Source: an uncultured Clostridia bacterium (GTDB lineage Bacteria > Bacillota > Clostridia > TANB77 > CAG-508). Taken from it: DNA of 64,000 bases. The position numbers and the translations under genes were made by a program. Positions 27,419-37,607 of the stretch are shown here, in pieces. The number at the start of each line of letters is the position of its first letter. Positions within the stretch are counted from its first letter, which is position 1. The stretch spans positions 50,480 to 114,479 of the forward strand of contig CAMMZC010000006.1 in assembly GCA_946529215.1 (NCBI GenBank), in the 5' to 3' direction. Below the pieces are notes generated by a model. The model worked only from the letters and a program-made list of their open reading frames with translations. It was not told the DNA's origin and did no database searches.

Positions 27419-28046
27419 TTATTTATTTTTTCTGTGTCGCGATACTTTCCATTTTTTAATTCATATATAGTAGCATCTTCAATGATTTTCTTACTATCTT
27501 CTAATTCTTTTTCTATATCATATTGGACTTGAATAAAATCTACATCTAAAGTATTATGTTCTTTTGAATCCATTACTCCTTCAATTATCACATAGTTTGC
27601 ACACGTTGTATTTAATATATTTCCATCTTTCTTTTCATTTCTTATATATTCTAAATTGTTTCCTACACTTCCACAACAAATTAAAGTACGATTATACATT
27701 TTGTTCATTAACTGGATATGAATATGGCCATAAATCACTATATCTGCTATATTATTTGAAATAGTTAGAGTATTGGGTTCAAACATTTTATACTTTTCAT
27801 TAATACTTGCCCATGCTCCTACATTTGAATAATTATATAATGAATCAGGACCTGCATGAAATAATCTTACAAGTCTGCCACTTAAATAGAATTCATATCA
27901 ACACATTCATTCGAAAACGCGCCTTTAGATATAATATCTCCCAAACATATAATTTTGTCACATTTTCTTCTTTTTATATCTGCTAAAGTTGTTTTTAGTG
28001 CCTCTCTATTACCATGAATATCAGATATAATTGCTATTTTAGTCAT
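27379..28046 (-). pseudogene. Decayed YfcE-like metallophosphoesterase
   Basis: The 5' part (28046 to about 27897) encodes MTKIAIISDIHGNRE and ICLGDIISKGA, the metal-binding DxH and GD motifs of calcineurin-like phosphoesterases. It then runs into a stop (VDMNSI-stop). The 3' part, in another frame, resumes as YEFYLSGRLVRLFHAGPDS and continues through VIYGHIHIQ to the end at 27379. Compared with intact members, the GNHD/GNCD motif and about 50 residues between CVD and YEFYLSGR are missing. So an internal deletion plus frameshift has broken the gene. Confidence 0.85.
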
Positions 28047-28081
28047 CATTCTCACCCATCACTTCCTATTAAATAAATATT

Positions 28082-29860
28082 TTATATTCCACCTAAACTC
28101 TCATAATAAGAATTGTATAAATTAGAATAATATCCACGTTTTTCTAATAATTCTTTATGTGTCCCTTGTTCTATAATTTCACCATCTTTTAAAACCAGAA
28201 TCTTATCCACATTAACTATTGTTGATAATCTATGTGCAATAAAAATCGCTGTTTTTTCTCTTGAAAGTTTATCTATAGATTTTTGTATTAATTGTTCTGT
28301 TGATGTATCAATATTTGCAGTCGCTTCATCTAATATAAAAACATCTGGATTTAATGCAAAAATTCTTGCAAATGCAATTAATTGCTTCTGTCCTACTGAA
28401 AAGTTCTCTCCTCTTTCATATGCCTTTTCATAAATTCCATTTTGAAGTGAATTAATAAAACTTCTTGCTGATGCTAAATCTATAGCTTCATTTACTTTTT
28501 CCTCACTCATATCATTACATAATTCAATATTCTCTTTTATAGTTCCAGAAAAGATAAATGGATCTTGAAGTACATTTCCAATATGTTTTCTTAAACTACT
28601 CAAATTAATATCTTTTATATTAACACCATCTAATAATATTTCACCTTTTTGAATATCATAAAATCTATTCACTAAATTAATTATAGTTGTTTTTCCAGCA
28701 CCTGTTTTTCCTACTAGTGCAATAGTTTGAGTTGGCTCAATACAAAAACTAATATCTTTCAGTACCCATTTTTCATCATTATCATTATATTTAAACCAAA
28801 CATGTTTAAATTCTAATTTTCCAATTACATTTTCTATTTCTTTTCCTGATGAGAAATCTTCTAAGCTATTTTGTTCATCAATTATATCATATATTTTATT
28901 AAGCGATACTACAGCTTCTTGAACTCCTTCAATATTTTCTAAAGTTCTTGTTATTGGATCAAATAATTCTCTAATATATGTAATAAAAATATATACTTCT
29001 CCTAATGCTATTTCTATATTCCACAATTTTTTTGCAGAAATAACAATAATTATTGAAATCGCTAAATACATAAAGAAAAATAGTATTTGTGCAAGTGGTG
29101 CCTCATATTTGGCTGTATTTACTATTTTTTCAGCATGATCTTCTGCTATTTTTCGCTCTTCTTTATCAATTATTTTTTGAATATTAAATATTTTTATAGT
29201 TTTTGCACCATAAATTGCTTCTGCCAAAAAAGTATTTAATTTAGTTCTTGCATTTTTGGATAAATTATATGCTACATTAGCTTTTTTAGTAAAGATATAA
29301 GTAATAACCACACATATAATTACTACCCCATATACAATTATGCTTAATTTCCAATTTAATCTTAACATTATGATCGATATAACAATTATATATGATACAT
29401 CTTGAAATAGAGTAATTAAAACATCTTCAAAAAAAATTGCTAAATCTTCTGTATCACTAGTTATTCTTGCAAATAGCTTTCCACTTGGTGTTTTATCATG
29501 AAATTTAACATTTGCTTTTTGTGAAAAAGAGAAAATCTTCTGTCTTGTTTCGTGCATAATTTTTTCACCTGTTACAGATGTAAGTTTCATCATAAAAAAA
29601 TCTAATGTATTTTCTATTAACACAATTAATATATACATAATGCCAATAAAGTTAACTGATATAATAAAATTTCTGCCAAATTTACTAAATTCTTTTATCT
29701 CGACTTTATTTTGCATAAACTCATCAATTACATTTTTAACTAAAATAGGTCTTGATGCAGCAAGTATATCTATAATAATAGAAAAAAGTATAATTACTAC
29801 AAATGCTTTTAGATGTGGTTTTGCTATTTCATAAAATCTTTTTATTGTTTTATTTTTCAA
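28082..29860 (-). CDS. ABC exporter subunit, consensus-ATPase half
   Basis: 592 residues: a type-IV exporter membrane domain (about six helices, 15-320) fused to a nucleotide-binding domain (about 347-580). Walker A is GKTGAGKTT (about 384-392), Walker B FILDEA with catalytic Glu, and the H-loop AHRLST; the signature is degenerate, FSVGQ instead of LSGGQ. It overlaps the upstream subunit by 4 bp. The complementary defects in that partner show an asymmetric heterodimer of the TM287/288, LmrCD or BmrCD kind, exporting drugs or lipids. Confidence 0.94.
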   Translation of the reverse strand: MKNKTIKRFYEIAKPHLKAFVVIILFSIIIDILAASRPILVKNVIDEFMQNKVEIKEFSKFGRNFIISVNFIGIMYILIVLIENTLDFFMMKLTSVTGEKIMHETRQKIFSFSQKANVKFHDKTPSGKLFARITSDTEDLAIFFEDVLITLFQDVSYIIVISIIMLRLNWKLSIIVYGVVIICVVITYIFTKKANVAYNLSKNARTKLNTFLAEAIYGAKTIKIFNIQKIIDKEERKIAEDHAEKIVNTAKYEAPLAQILFFFMYLAISIIIVISAKKLWNIEIALGEVYIFITYIRELFDPITRTLENIEGVQEAVVSLNKIYDIIDEQNSLEDFSSGKEIENVIGKLEFKHVWFKYNDNDEKWVLKDISFCIEPTQTIALVGKTGAGKTTIINLVNRFYDIQKGEILLDGVNIKDINLSSLRKHIGNVLQDPFIFSGTIKENIELCNDMSEEKVNEAIDLASARSFINSLQNGIYEKAYERGENFSVGQKQLIAFARIFALNPDVFILDEATANIDTSTEQLIQKSIDKLSREKTAIFIAHRLSTIVNVDKILVLKDGEIIEQGTHKELLEKRGYYSNLYNSYYESLGGI

Positions 29861-31593
29861 AATTCCTCTCCTATATTCATTTCTTTTAAAAATTCATTTG
29901 AACTTTGTTCATTATAGAAATTTCTGTATAATCCTTCTTGTGATAATAATTCATTATGTGTTCCTTTTTGAACAATTTCCCCTTTATCTAAAACTATTAT
30001 TTTATCTGCCTGTTTTACATCTGATATTCTATTTGAAATTATGATACATGTCTTATTCTCCAAAAATCCTTTTAAATTCTCTAAAATCAACTTTTCTGTT
30101 CTATTATCAAGTGCTGAAAAAGTATCATCAAAAATAATAAAGTTTTTATTAAATAAAAATGCTCTTGCAATTGCAACTCTTTGCTTCTGCCCTCCAGATA
30201 AAGTGATTCCTTTTTCTCCTACTATTGTTTCTATTCCATTTTCCATATTTTTTATATCTTCTGTAAGAGCCGATTTGCTACTGCTTTTCATAATATCATC
30301 ATTTGAAAACTCTCTAAATAATTTTATATTTTCTCTAATTGATTTTGAGAATAAAAAACTTTCTTGTGTGATATAGCAAAAACTATCTCTTAATTGTTCT
30401 ATATCTATTTTATTAATATCTTTTCCATCAATAAAAATTTGTCCATCATTAACCTCATATAATTTTAATAATAAGTTTGCGATAGTTGATTTACCACTTC
30501 CTATTGTACCTATTATTCCTAATGTTTCTCCACTTTTTATTGTAACATTTATATTTTTTAAAACATTTGTATTATCATAGCTAAAATCTAAATTATTTAT
30601 TACAATATCTCCAACAAGTTGTTCTTTAGATTCTCCTAAAATTTCTTCATTTATTTCATAAAAACTATTTAATTTATTAAATGCTACTTGCATTTTCTTT
30701 ATTCTTGTAATTAATTGTGGTATCCACTTCAACGGCCAATACATATCTCTAATATATGAATTAAATGCTATAAATTCGCCAACTGTAATTAATTCCATAA
30801 TAATTAATTTAGTTCCAAAAATAAAGCTAATAGCATAACAAATTCCAAAACATGCCCCCATTGAAGCTGATAATAGAGAAGAATATATACCTAACTTTGT
30901 ATAATTATTCTTAACTTTTTCAGATTTAGTTTTAAATAATGATATTTGATATTCTTCCTCATTAAATGCCTTAGTTGTTCTTATTGAATCTGTACTTTCC
31001 TGTACAAATTCAGACATTTTTGTATATTCTTCTTGTGCATGTTTTTCAGAATTTTTTATCTGTTCTTTTAATTTATTTACAATTATCCCCTCAATTACCA
31101 TAGGTATAATTACTATTAAAGTTAATTTCCAATTTACATTTAGCATTAAAATGAAAAGCACTCCGAAAGCAAATATAGTTCTAATTCCATAAGCTATAAT
31201 TCCATATATTCCTCCTCTAATGTCATTGACATATTTTGTAATATAGCTCATTAATTCACCATTTTTTGTATTTTGCATATCTTCTAATTTTAGATTTAAA
31301 AACTTGCTAAATATTTCATTTCTTAAATCTTTTTCAAACCTGTAAGTTGTAGCTTTTACTATATATTTATATAAAGATCTCGAAATGCAATGTATAATAA
31401 CACATGCGAAAAATACAATAAAGTTTCGAATTATTAACCCTTTATTATTTGTTGCATCACTTAATAAATCTATTATACTTCCAACTTTTTGTACTGGTAT
31501 AAATCTAGTTATTTGAAATATAAGTAATGTTACAATAACCCATAAATATTGAATTTTATATTTCTTTAATAATTTTATTAATACTTTTTTCAC
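29857..31593 (-). CDS. ABC exporter subunit, degenerate-ATPase half
   Basis: 578 residues: six-helix exporter domain (about 15-310) and nucleotide-binding domain (about 330-565). Walker A is GTIGSGKST and the signature is canonical LSGGQ. However, Walker B reads IIFDDT with Asp in place of the catalytic Glu, and the switch His is Asn (ISNRIS). Together with the degenerate signature of the downstream subunit, this gives one consensus and one degenerate ATP site, the hallmark of heterodimeric exporters. First gene of the pair; follows gatB by 14 bp. Confidence 0.94.
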   Translation of the reverse strand: MKKVLIKLLKKYKIQYLWVIVTLLIFQITRFIPVQKVGSIIDLLSDATNNKGLIIRNFIVFFACVIIHCISRSLYKYIVKATTYRFEKDLRNEIFSKFLNLKLEDMQNTKNGELMSYITKYVNDIRGGIYGIIAYGIRTIFAFGVLFILMLNVNWKLTLIVIIPMVIEGIIVNKLKEQIKNSEKHAQEEYTKMSEFVQESTDSIRTTKAFNEEEYQISLFKTKSEKVKNNYTKLGIYSSLLSASMGACFGICYAISFIFGTKLIIMELITVGEFIAFNSYIRDMYWPLKWIPQLITRIKKMQVAFNKLNSFYEINEEILGESKEQLVGDIVINNLDFSYDNTNVLKNINVTIKSGETLGIIGTIGSGKSTIANLLLKLYEVNDGQIFIDGKDINKIDIEQLRDSFCYITQESFLFSKSIRENIKLFREFSNDDIMKSSSKSALTEDIKNMENGIETIVGEKGITLSGGQKQRVAIARAFLFNKNFIIFDDTFSALDNRTEKLILENLKGFLENKTCIIISNRISDVKQADKIIVLDKGEIVQKGTHNELLSQEGLYRNFYNEQSSNEFLKEMNIGEEF

Positions 31594-31607
31594 TACACTC
31601 TCCTGAT

Positions 31608-33044
31608 TTACTTATTCATCTCTTCTACAAACAATTTATTAAGCATTTGTGGATTTGCTTTTCCTTTTGTAGCTTTCATAGCTTGTCCAACCAAAAATCC
31701 TAATGCTCTGTCTTTACCTGCTTTAAAATCTGCGATAGACTGAGGATTTTCTTCTAAAATTTTGCTAACTACTTTTCTAATTTCACCTTCATCAGAAATT
31801 TGCGCCCATCCTTTTTCTTTTACTATTTCTTCAGGCTCTCTTGGATTTTCAAACATTTCTTCAAGCACCTTTTTACCAATACTTGAACTAATTGTTCCTT
31901 TATCTATAATTTGAACCATATGTGCTAGATGTTCTGCTGTAAAAGGAATTGCAGATGGTTCCATCTCCTTTTCATTTAAAATTCTTGAAATATCTGAAAT
32001 TATCCAGTTACTAACAGCTTTTCTGTTTCCACAAATATTCGAAGCAGATTCAAATAAATCTGAAAGATATTTTGAAGCTGTTATAATTCCAACTTCTTTT
32101 TCTGTCATATTATATTCATTAAAATATCTTTCTCTTCTACTTTCAGGAAGTTCTGGAAGATTTTGCTTTATATTCTCAATATATTCATCAGAAAGTTTTA
32201 TTGCAACTAAATCTGGTTCAGGGAAATATCTGTAATCATCAGCATTTTCTTTATCTCTTGTTGAAAATGTTTTTCCAGACACATCATCCCATCTTAAAGT
32301 TTGTTGTTTTACTCTTTCTCCCGCTTCCAATAAATCAATTTGTCTTTCAATCTCATATTCAATTTCTCTTGATATACTTCTAAAAGAACTCATATTCTTG
32401 CATTCTGTACGTGTTCCAAGCTTCTCCCCTTTTTTATGAACAGATACATTTACATCTGCTCTATATGAACCTTCTTCCATCTTGCAATCAGAAACTTCTA
32501 TGTATTCTAATATTGATTTTAACTTTTTAAGATAGCTATCTGCTTCTTCAGGAGAAGCAATATCAGGTTCTGAAACTATCTCTATAAGTGGAACTCCAGC
32601 TCTGTTTAAGTCAACTAAACTATCTCCACTAAAATCATCATGATTTAGTTTTCCAGCATCATCTTCTATATGAATTCTTAAAATTCTTATTTTCTTTTTT
32701 CCATTTTCTGTATCTATTTCTATATATCCGTGTTCACAAAGAGGTTTATCAAATTGTGATATTTGATATGCTCTTGGTGTATCTGGATAAAAATAATTTT
32801 TTCTGTCATTTTTACTATCTTGTGATATTGTACAATTTGTAGCTAATCCTGCTTTAACAGCATATTCTACTACTTTTTCATTTAAAACAGGTAATGCTCC
32901 TGGCATTCCCATACATACTGGGCAGACTTGTGTATTTGGCGCACCTCCAAATTTTGTACTACAATTGCAAAATATTTTTGTTTTTGTTGCAAGCTCTGCA
33001 TGGACCTCAAGTCCTATTACAGCTTCATAATCTTGTCTTGACAT
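31608..33044 (-). CDS. gatB: Asp/Glu-tRNA amidotransferase subunit B
   Basis: 478 residues. GatB binds mischarged Glu-tRNA-Gln or Asp-tRNA-Asn and, with GatA and GatC, amidates it. The family start YEAVIGLEVHAEL, the zinc-related Cys pattern CNCSTKFG...CPVCMGMPGALP, and the kinase-like core DRKNYFYPDTPRAYQ are all visible; the C-terminal YqeY-like helical tail (about 330-478) is complete. AAAAGGAGG precedes the ATG. Order is gatC, a small gene, gatA, a small gene, gatB. Confidence 0.97.
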   Translation of the reverse strand: MSRQDYEAVIGLEVHAELATKTKIFCNCSTKFGGAPNTQVCPVCMGMPGALPVLNEKVVEYAVKAGLATNCTISQDSKNDRKNYFYPDTPRAYQISQFDKPLCEHGYIEIDTENGKKKIRILRIHIEDDAGKLNHDDFSGDSLVDLNRAGVPLIEIVSEPDIASPEEADSYLKKLKSILEYIEVSDCKMEEGSYRADVNVSVHKKGEKLGTRTECKNMSSFRSISREIEYEIERQIDLLEAGERVKQQTLRWDDVSGKTFSTRDKENADDYRYFPEPDLVAIKLSDEYIENIKQNLPELPESRRERYFNEYNMTEKEVGIITASKYLSDLFESASNICGNRKAVSNWIISDISRILNEKEMEPSAIPFTAEHLAHMVQIIDKGTISSSIGKKVLEEMFENPREPEEIVKEKGWAQISDEGEIRKVVSKILEENPQSIADFKAGKDRALGFLVGQAMKATKGKANPQMLNKLFVEEMNK

Positions 33045-33127
33045 TTTTTCCTCCTTTTTATCTCATATATAACTGTTTTAATGCTCATATTATCATCATT
33101 TTAATTTGGCTTAAAAGATTAACTATT

Positions 33128-33811
33128 TCAAATAAAATACATACACCTAAAATAACCAATCCGAATTATAAAAAAAACTTTATTATAAAAAGAGTTTATG
33201 GGACTTTTCATCTTTTTAATAAAAGAAGACCTTTTATAAAACTTTTCAACTTGTTTCTCTCTTGTCGTAATATCTCCCACATCACTATTATAATCTTTTT
33301 TATTATCTAATTGATTTGATATGATTTTTATAAACTCTTTCATTCTATCTTTGTCAGCAAAATAGTTAATGTTTTTATATATGTATAAACGATCCGTTTT
33401 AATTTTATTTTTATTATTAAAATAAGCAATCTCTACATACTCTCTGTATATTTTTCTTGTATTACGATATATAATATATTGAATTTTTATTACATCATCA
33501 ACATTTATTGAATATGATGGAAATATTTTTCTTTCTATATAAATTGTATTGTTTTCTAATTTCAATTTCCAATTGTCATACTTTATAATTAAAAAATCTA
33601 TTAATCCTATTCCAATAAATGCTAATAATATAATTACATCAAATCTTTTAAATTCAATTTCTAAAATTATATTAAATAACACACATAATAAAAAAATAAC
33701 TATAAATAAAAAATGAGATTCTATTATCTTCCTTCTATCAGTTTCAATTATCATATATTTATTATTTTGATATGATTGTATATTTTTTTCACGATTATTT
33801 GATTGTTTCAT
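33128..33811 (-). CDS. Two-helix membrane protein between gatA and gatB
   Basis: 227 residues, not recognised. A polar N-terminus (about 1-32), two membrane helices (about 33-52 and 58-76), then a cytoplasmic domain of strands and a helix (about 80-165) that could be PH-like (bacterial PH/DUF-type: WKLKLENNTIYIERKIFPSYSINVDDVIKI read as two halves). The C-terminal 60 residues are basic and hydrophobic and may be a frameshifted or extended tail. AAAGGCGG precedes the ATG; it starts 21 bp after gatA, so it is probably co-transcribed. Confidence 0.65.
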   Translation of the reverse strand: MKQSNNREKNIQSYQNNKYMIIETDRRKIIESHFLFIVIFLLCVLFNIILEIEFKRFDVIILLAFIGIGLIDFLIIKYDNWKLKLENNTIYIERKIFPSYSINVDDVIKIQYIIYRNTRKIYREYVEIAYFNNKNKIKTDRLYIYKNINYFADKDRMKEFIKIISNQLDNKKDYNSDVGDITTREKQVEKFYKRSSFIKKMKSPINSFYNKVFFIIRIGYFRCMYFI

Positions 33812-33832
33812 AAAAACCGCCTTTTAAAATAT

Positions 33833-35299
33833 CTACTTAAATTCTGGTCTAAATTTTTCTCTAAACTTAATCTCTCTTTCCATTGCAAATGCTGTATTTA
33901 ATATTGTTTCCTCATCAAACTTCTTTCCAATTAATTGCATTCCTATTGGAAGTCCATTGCTGTCTACTCCTACAGGAATAGAAATACCTGGAAGTCCTGC
34001 AACATTTACAGAAACTGTACAAATATCTGATAAATACATTTCTAAAGGATTTTTTGTTTTCTCCCCTATTCCAAAAGCTGTTGTAGGTGATGTAGGTGTA
34101 AGAATTACATCATATTTTTCAAATCCTTTATTAAATTCGTTCATTATTAATGTACGTACTTTTTGAGCTTTTTTATAATATGCATCATAATATCCTGAAG
34201 AAAGTACATAAGTTCCAAGAATTATTCTTCTTTTTACTTCTGCTCCAAATCCTTCACTTCTAGACTTTTTAAAAATATCTTCTAAGCTAGTTGCATTTGG
34301 AGATCTATATGTGTATCTGATTCCATCAAATCTTCCTAAATTTGAACTTGCTTCTGCATCTGCAATTACGTAATATGAAGCCAATGCATAATTTGCAATA
34401 TCTAGTGAAAATTCTTCAATTTCTACTCCAAGTTCTTTATATTTTTCTATTGTTTTTTCTAAAGATTCTTTTACTTCTTCATTAATTCCATCTCCAAAAA
34501 ATTCTTTTGGAACTCCTATTTTTAGTCCTTTTATATTTCCAGTTAGAGCTTTAACATAGTCTTTTTCAAATACATTTACAGATGTTGAATCTTTTTCATC
34601 ATGTCCTGCAATTACATTTAAAAGCATAGCACAATCTGTAACATCTTTTGTTATAGGTCCTATTTGGTCAAGTGATGATGCATAAGCAACTAGTCCATAT
34701 CTTGAAACAAGTCCATAAGTTGGCTTTAATCCGACAACTCCACAAAGTGAAGCAGGTTGTCTTATACTACCCCCTGTATCAGACCCAAGTGCCCATGGAA
34801 CCATATTTGCAGCTACTGCAGCTGCAGAACCTCCTGAAGATCCTCCAGGTACTTTAGATAAATCCCATGGATTTTTTGTTATTTTAAATGCTGAATTCTC
34901 TGTTGAACTTCCCATTGCAAATTCGTCCATATTTAGCTTTCCTAAATTAATTAAATTCTCTGTATTTATTTTTTCCATAACTGTTGCATCATATGGAGAT
35001 ACAAAATTTTCTAATATTTTAGAACCACATGTTGTTTTTACTCCTTTTGTGCAAATATTGTCTTTTATTCCAATAGGAATTCCTGCTAAATTGCCCTCAA
35101 GTTCTCCTTTTTCTTTTTTACTTTGTAAGTCCTCAGCTTGCTCAATCGCCTCATCTGTTAAAGTTGTTAAAAAAGCTTCTACTTGTGGCTCTTTTTCCGC
35201 AATTCTATCTACATAAGCTTTTGTTATATCTGTAATTTTCAATTCATTGTTTTCTAATTTTTCTTGTAATTCATGAACTGTTAAATCAGTAATATTCAT
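33833..35299 (-). CDS. gatA: Glutamyl-tRNA(Gln) amidotransferase subunit A
   Basis: 488 residues, the amidase that releases ammonia from glutamine for GatB. The amidase-signature Ser-cisSer-Lys triad is visible: Lys in GIKDNIC (about 80), and the [13 protein letters not shown] and [13 protein letters not shown] segments carrying the two serines (about 155-185). AAAGGAGG lies before the ATG. It is followed closely by a small membrane gene and then gatB. Confidence 0.97.
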   Translation of the reverse strand: MNITDLTVHELQEKLENNELKITDITKAYVDRIAEKEPQVEAFLTTLTDEAIEQAEDLQSKKEKGELEGNLAGIPIGIKDNICTKGVKTTCGSKILENFVSPYDATVMEKINTENLINLGKLNMDEFAMGSSTENSAFKITKNPWDLSKVPGGSSGGSAAAVAANMVPWALGSDTGGSIRQPASLCGVVGLKPTYGLVSRYGLVAYASSLDQIGPITKDVTDCAMLLNVIAGHDEKDSTSVNVFEKDYVKALTGNIKGLKIGVPKEFFGDGINEEVKESLEKTIEKYKELGVEIEEFSLDIANYALASYYVIADAEASSNLGRFDGIRYTYRSPNATSLEDIFKKSRSEGFGAEVKRRIILGTYVLSSGYYDAYYKKAQKVRTLIMNEFNKGFEKYDVILTPTSPTTAFGIGEKTKNPLEMYLSDICTVSVNVAGLPGISIPVGVDSNGLPIGMQLIGKKFDEETILNTAFAMEREIKFREKFRPEFK

Positions 35300-35323
35300 T
35301 ATAATCCTCCTTTTTCATGTTGA

Positions 35324-35665
35324 TTAGCTAAATATTATTATTAAAAATATAATTATTAAAATATAACTTATTATTTCTATTGTAGCTATATATATCTTAT
35401 TCTTCTTTTTTATAATATCTATTATATATTTAATAGTAAAACAAAGAGCTGGTATTGATATTACTATACTCATCAATAGTATTAAATATAAAAAAGGTAA
35501 TATTGTTATTAGTCCAAAAAAATCACCTATGCCACCTTTTAAATATAAACCATTAATTCTTAAATACACAATAAATATAATAAAACTATATATTGGGCAT
35601 AATGATACAATAAAACTAATAATATTTTTTATAATTATGCTTTTTTCTTCTTTATTATTTAGCAT
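35324..35665 (-). CDS. Small membrane protein between gatC and gatA
   Basis: 113 residues with three hydrophobic segments (about 10-27, 37-72, 87-113) and few charged residues. The ATG at 35665 is preceded by GGGGGA at good spacing; the longer reading to 35695 has none. Not recognised. It lies 25 bp upstream of gatA and downstream of gatC plus a hairpin element, so it probably belongs to the gat transcript. Confidence 0.65.
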   Translation of the reverse strand: MLNNKEEKSIIIKNIISFIVSLCPIYSFIIFIVYLRINGLYLKGGIGDFFGLITILPFLYLILLMSIVISIPALCFTIKYIIDIIKKKNKIYIATIEIISYILIIIFLIIIFS

Positions 35666-35705
35666 AGTTATCCCCCATTTTTCTATAAATACCAAGTTGA
35701 AAAAG

Positions 35706-35806
35706 AATTAAATTTTGACAAGGCAAAATCTTTCTCAAAAAACGGAGCATACTTTGTGTATGTGAGTATTTTTAAGTAAGATTTTAACGCAGTCAAAATT
35801 GTAATT
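35706..35806. repeat. Hairpin repeat element, copy A
   Basis: About 100-bp imperfect palindrome starting 11 bp after the gatC stop codon. Outer arms AATT/AATT and TTTTGAC/GTCAAAA are followed inward by AAAATCTT/AAGATTTT. The apical core is GGAGCATACTTTGTGTATG, itself a CATAC/GTATG hairpin. The same core and layout recur at 53483, 55121 and 58903. Closest to copy D in its arms. Confidence 0.85.
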
Positions 35807-35816
35807 ATTTTTAAAC

Positions 35817-36104
35817 TTACTGTACTACTTTTGGTATTTTAAACATATTTAGCTCCAAACTTGGTGCATTTTGAAGTAAACCTTGGGTATTATCGAATTC
35901 TTTTACTTCATCTTTTCTAAATACATTTTTGGCTTCATTTGCGCCAATTGTAATATCTAAATCATCTGTTTGCACACTATTTATAGCATTTGCAAATTCT
36001 AATATTTCTTGTAGATTTTTTAAATATTCATTTACTTCGTTTTCTTCAATTATTAAATCTGATAAATCAGCTATATGTAATAATTCTTCTTTACTTACAT
36101 TCAT
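35817..36104 (-). CDS. gatC: Asp/Glu-tRNA amidotransferase subunit C
   Basis: Small linker subunit that stabilises GatA-GatB. The family pattern ISKEEVxxxAxLxxL is represented by VSKEELLHIADLSDL at the N-terminus, and the conserved mid-region has FRKDEVKEF. I prefer the second ATG (36104, 95 residues): AGGAGG is 8 nt upstream of it but only one base before the first ATG at 36110. First gene of the gat cluster. Confidence 0.95.
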   Translation of the reverse strand: MNVSKEELLHIADLSDLIIEENEVNEYLKNLQEILEFANAINSVQTDDLDITIGANEAKNVFRKDEVKEFDNTQGLLQNAPSLELNMFKIPKVVQ

Positions 36105-36185
36105 TTTCATGCCTCCTCTTACTATAAAATTTTTGATATTTATTTGATTATTTTTGATTACTTTTTAGTCATATTAAAACTTCTA

Positions 36186-37550
36186 TTATTTACTTGTTTC
36201 CACTACTTTGTCTTCATAATTTTTTATTGATTTTTTAAATAGCAAAATTGCAATACCCATTGTTATTATTTCTGCTATTGTTACAGCCCACCAAAAAATA
36301 GAAACTCCAAAAGTATGTTTTAATAAATAAACTATAGGTAGTGTTATAGCTATTTTTCTACACATAGTAATTATTAAGCTATATGAGCCATTTCCAAAAC
36401 TTTGAAAAGTTGCGGATAATACTAAACTTACTCCTGCAAATATTAGTCCTATTCCCAAAACTCTAAATGCTTCTATTCCCATATTTATAGTTAATTCTGT
36501 TTTAGTAAACCAGCCAATTAATGTAGATGGGAAAGCTATAAATACTATTGTTCCAATTGCTGTTATTGCAATTGATATTTTCAGGAAATACTTTATTGTT
36601 TCTTTTACTCTATCATAATTTTTAGCTCCCAAGTTATATCCTACTATTGGTATCATTCCATAATTTAGTCCATAAATTGTTATAAGTACAAATTTTTGAA
36701 CCCTTTCATATATTCCCCAAATATCTACTGCTGAATCTCCAAAATCAATTAAAATTTTATTAAAAATAAATACTATCATAGATGTAACAATTTCTAATAA
36801 TGTTGTTGGAAATCCAACTTTATAAATATCTTTAACAATACTTTTTTCTATTCTTGTATTTTTTAGGTCTGAAAAATTAAACATTTTGTATTTAAAAAAA
36901 ACTAAATATGTACCATAAATCATCCCTACAAGTTGTCCTAATATTGTTGCTATTGCTGCACCTTTAATACCCATAGGCTTAAAAATCCAAAATCCAAAAA
37001 TAAAAATCGGGTCTAATATTAAATTTATTACTGCTCCAATAATTTGAACATACATACTATCTTTAGTTTTTCCATGTGCTTCAAGTATTTTTTCAAAAGT
37101 AATTTGAAAAAGGGTTCCAAAAGAAAAAATTCCAAGAATTTTTATGTATGTTGCACCTAAATCAATTATCTCCTGATTTTTTGTAAAAAACTCAAATATC
37201 ATATTAGAAAAAATTGCAATTATTATTGCAACTACTACCCAGCTAATAATTGTTAATTTTATTCCATTAATTATAACTGCTTTACACTTTTCTGTATTTT
37301 TTTCTCCTAAAGTCCTTGATAATAACGAATTTATTCCAATTGCTAGTCCTAATCCAATTGCTGTAATAACATTTTGTATTGGATAAGCAAGAGAAATAGC
37401 TGTTAATGCTGAATCTCCTGTTTTTGATACAAATATAGTATCAACAATTCCATATAATGCTATAGAAATCATAGATATAATCATAGGTAATGAAATCTTC
37501 CATGCAAGTTTTGATATCTTCATTTTTTCCATATCTATTGATTCGTCCAA
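36186..37550 (-). CDS. MATE-family efflux transporter
   Basis: 454-residue polytopic membrane protein with about twelve helices in two pseudo-repeats, the MATE (MatE/DinF-NorM) pattern; it exports drugs or metabolites using a sodium or proton gradient. Repeated features such as ISMISIALYGIVDTIFVSK and the mid-protein PIVGYNLGAKNYDRVKE match the family. The start is uncertain: the TTG at 37550 has GGAAGGAACG at long spacing, while an ATG at 37532 is the next choice. Substrate unknown. Confidence 0.92.
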   Translation of the reverse strand: MDESIDMEKMKISKLAWKISLPMIISMISIALYGIVDTIFVSKTGDSALTAISLAYPIQNVITAIGLGLAIGINSLLSRTLGEKNTEKCKAVIINGIKLTIISWVVVAIIIAIFSNMIFEFFTKNQEIIDLGATYIKILGIFSFGTLFQITFEKILEAHGKTKDSMYVQIIGAVINLILDPIFIFGFWIFKPMGIKGAAIATILGQLVGMIYGTYLVFFKYKMFNFSDLKNTRIEKSIVKDIYKVGFPTTLLEIVTSMIVFIFNKILIDFGDSAVDIWGIYERVQKFVLITIYGLNYGMIPIVGYNLGAKNYDRVKETIKYFLKISIAITAIGTIVFIAFPSTLIGWFTKTELTINMGIEAFRVLGIGLIFAGVSLVLSATFQSFGNGSYSLIITMCRKIAITLPIVYLLKHTFGVSIFWWAVTIAEIITMGIAILLFKKSIKNYEDKVVETSK

Positions 37551-37607
37551 TTTTGCTCACGTTCCTTCCACATTTACTAAGGTATTTTGTAATAATCATT
37601 AAAATCT

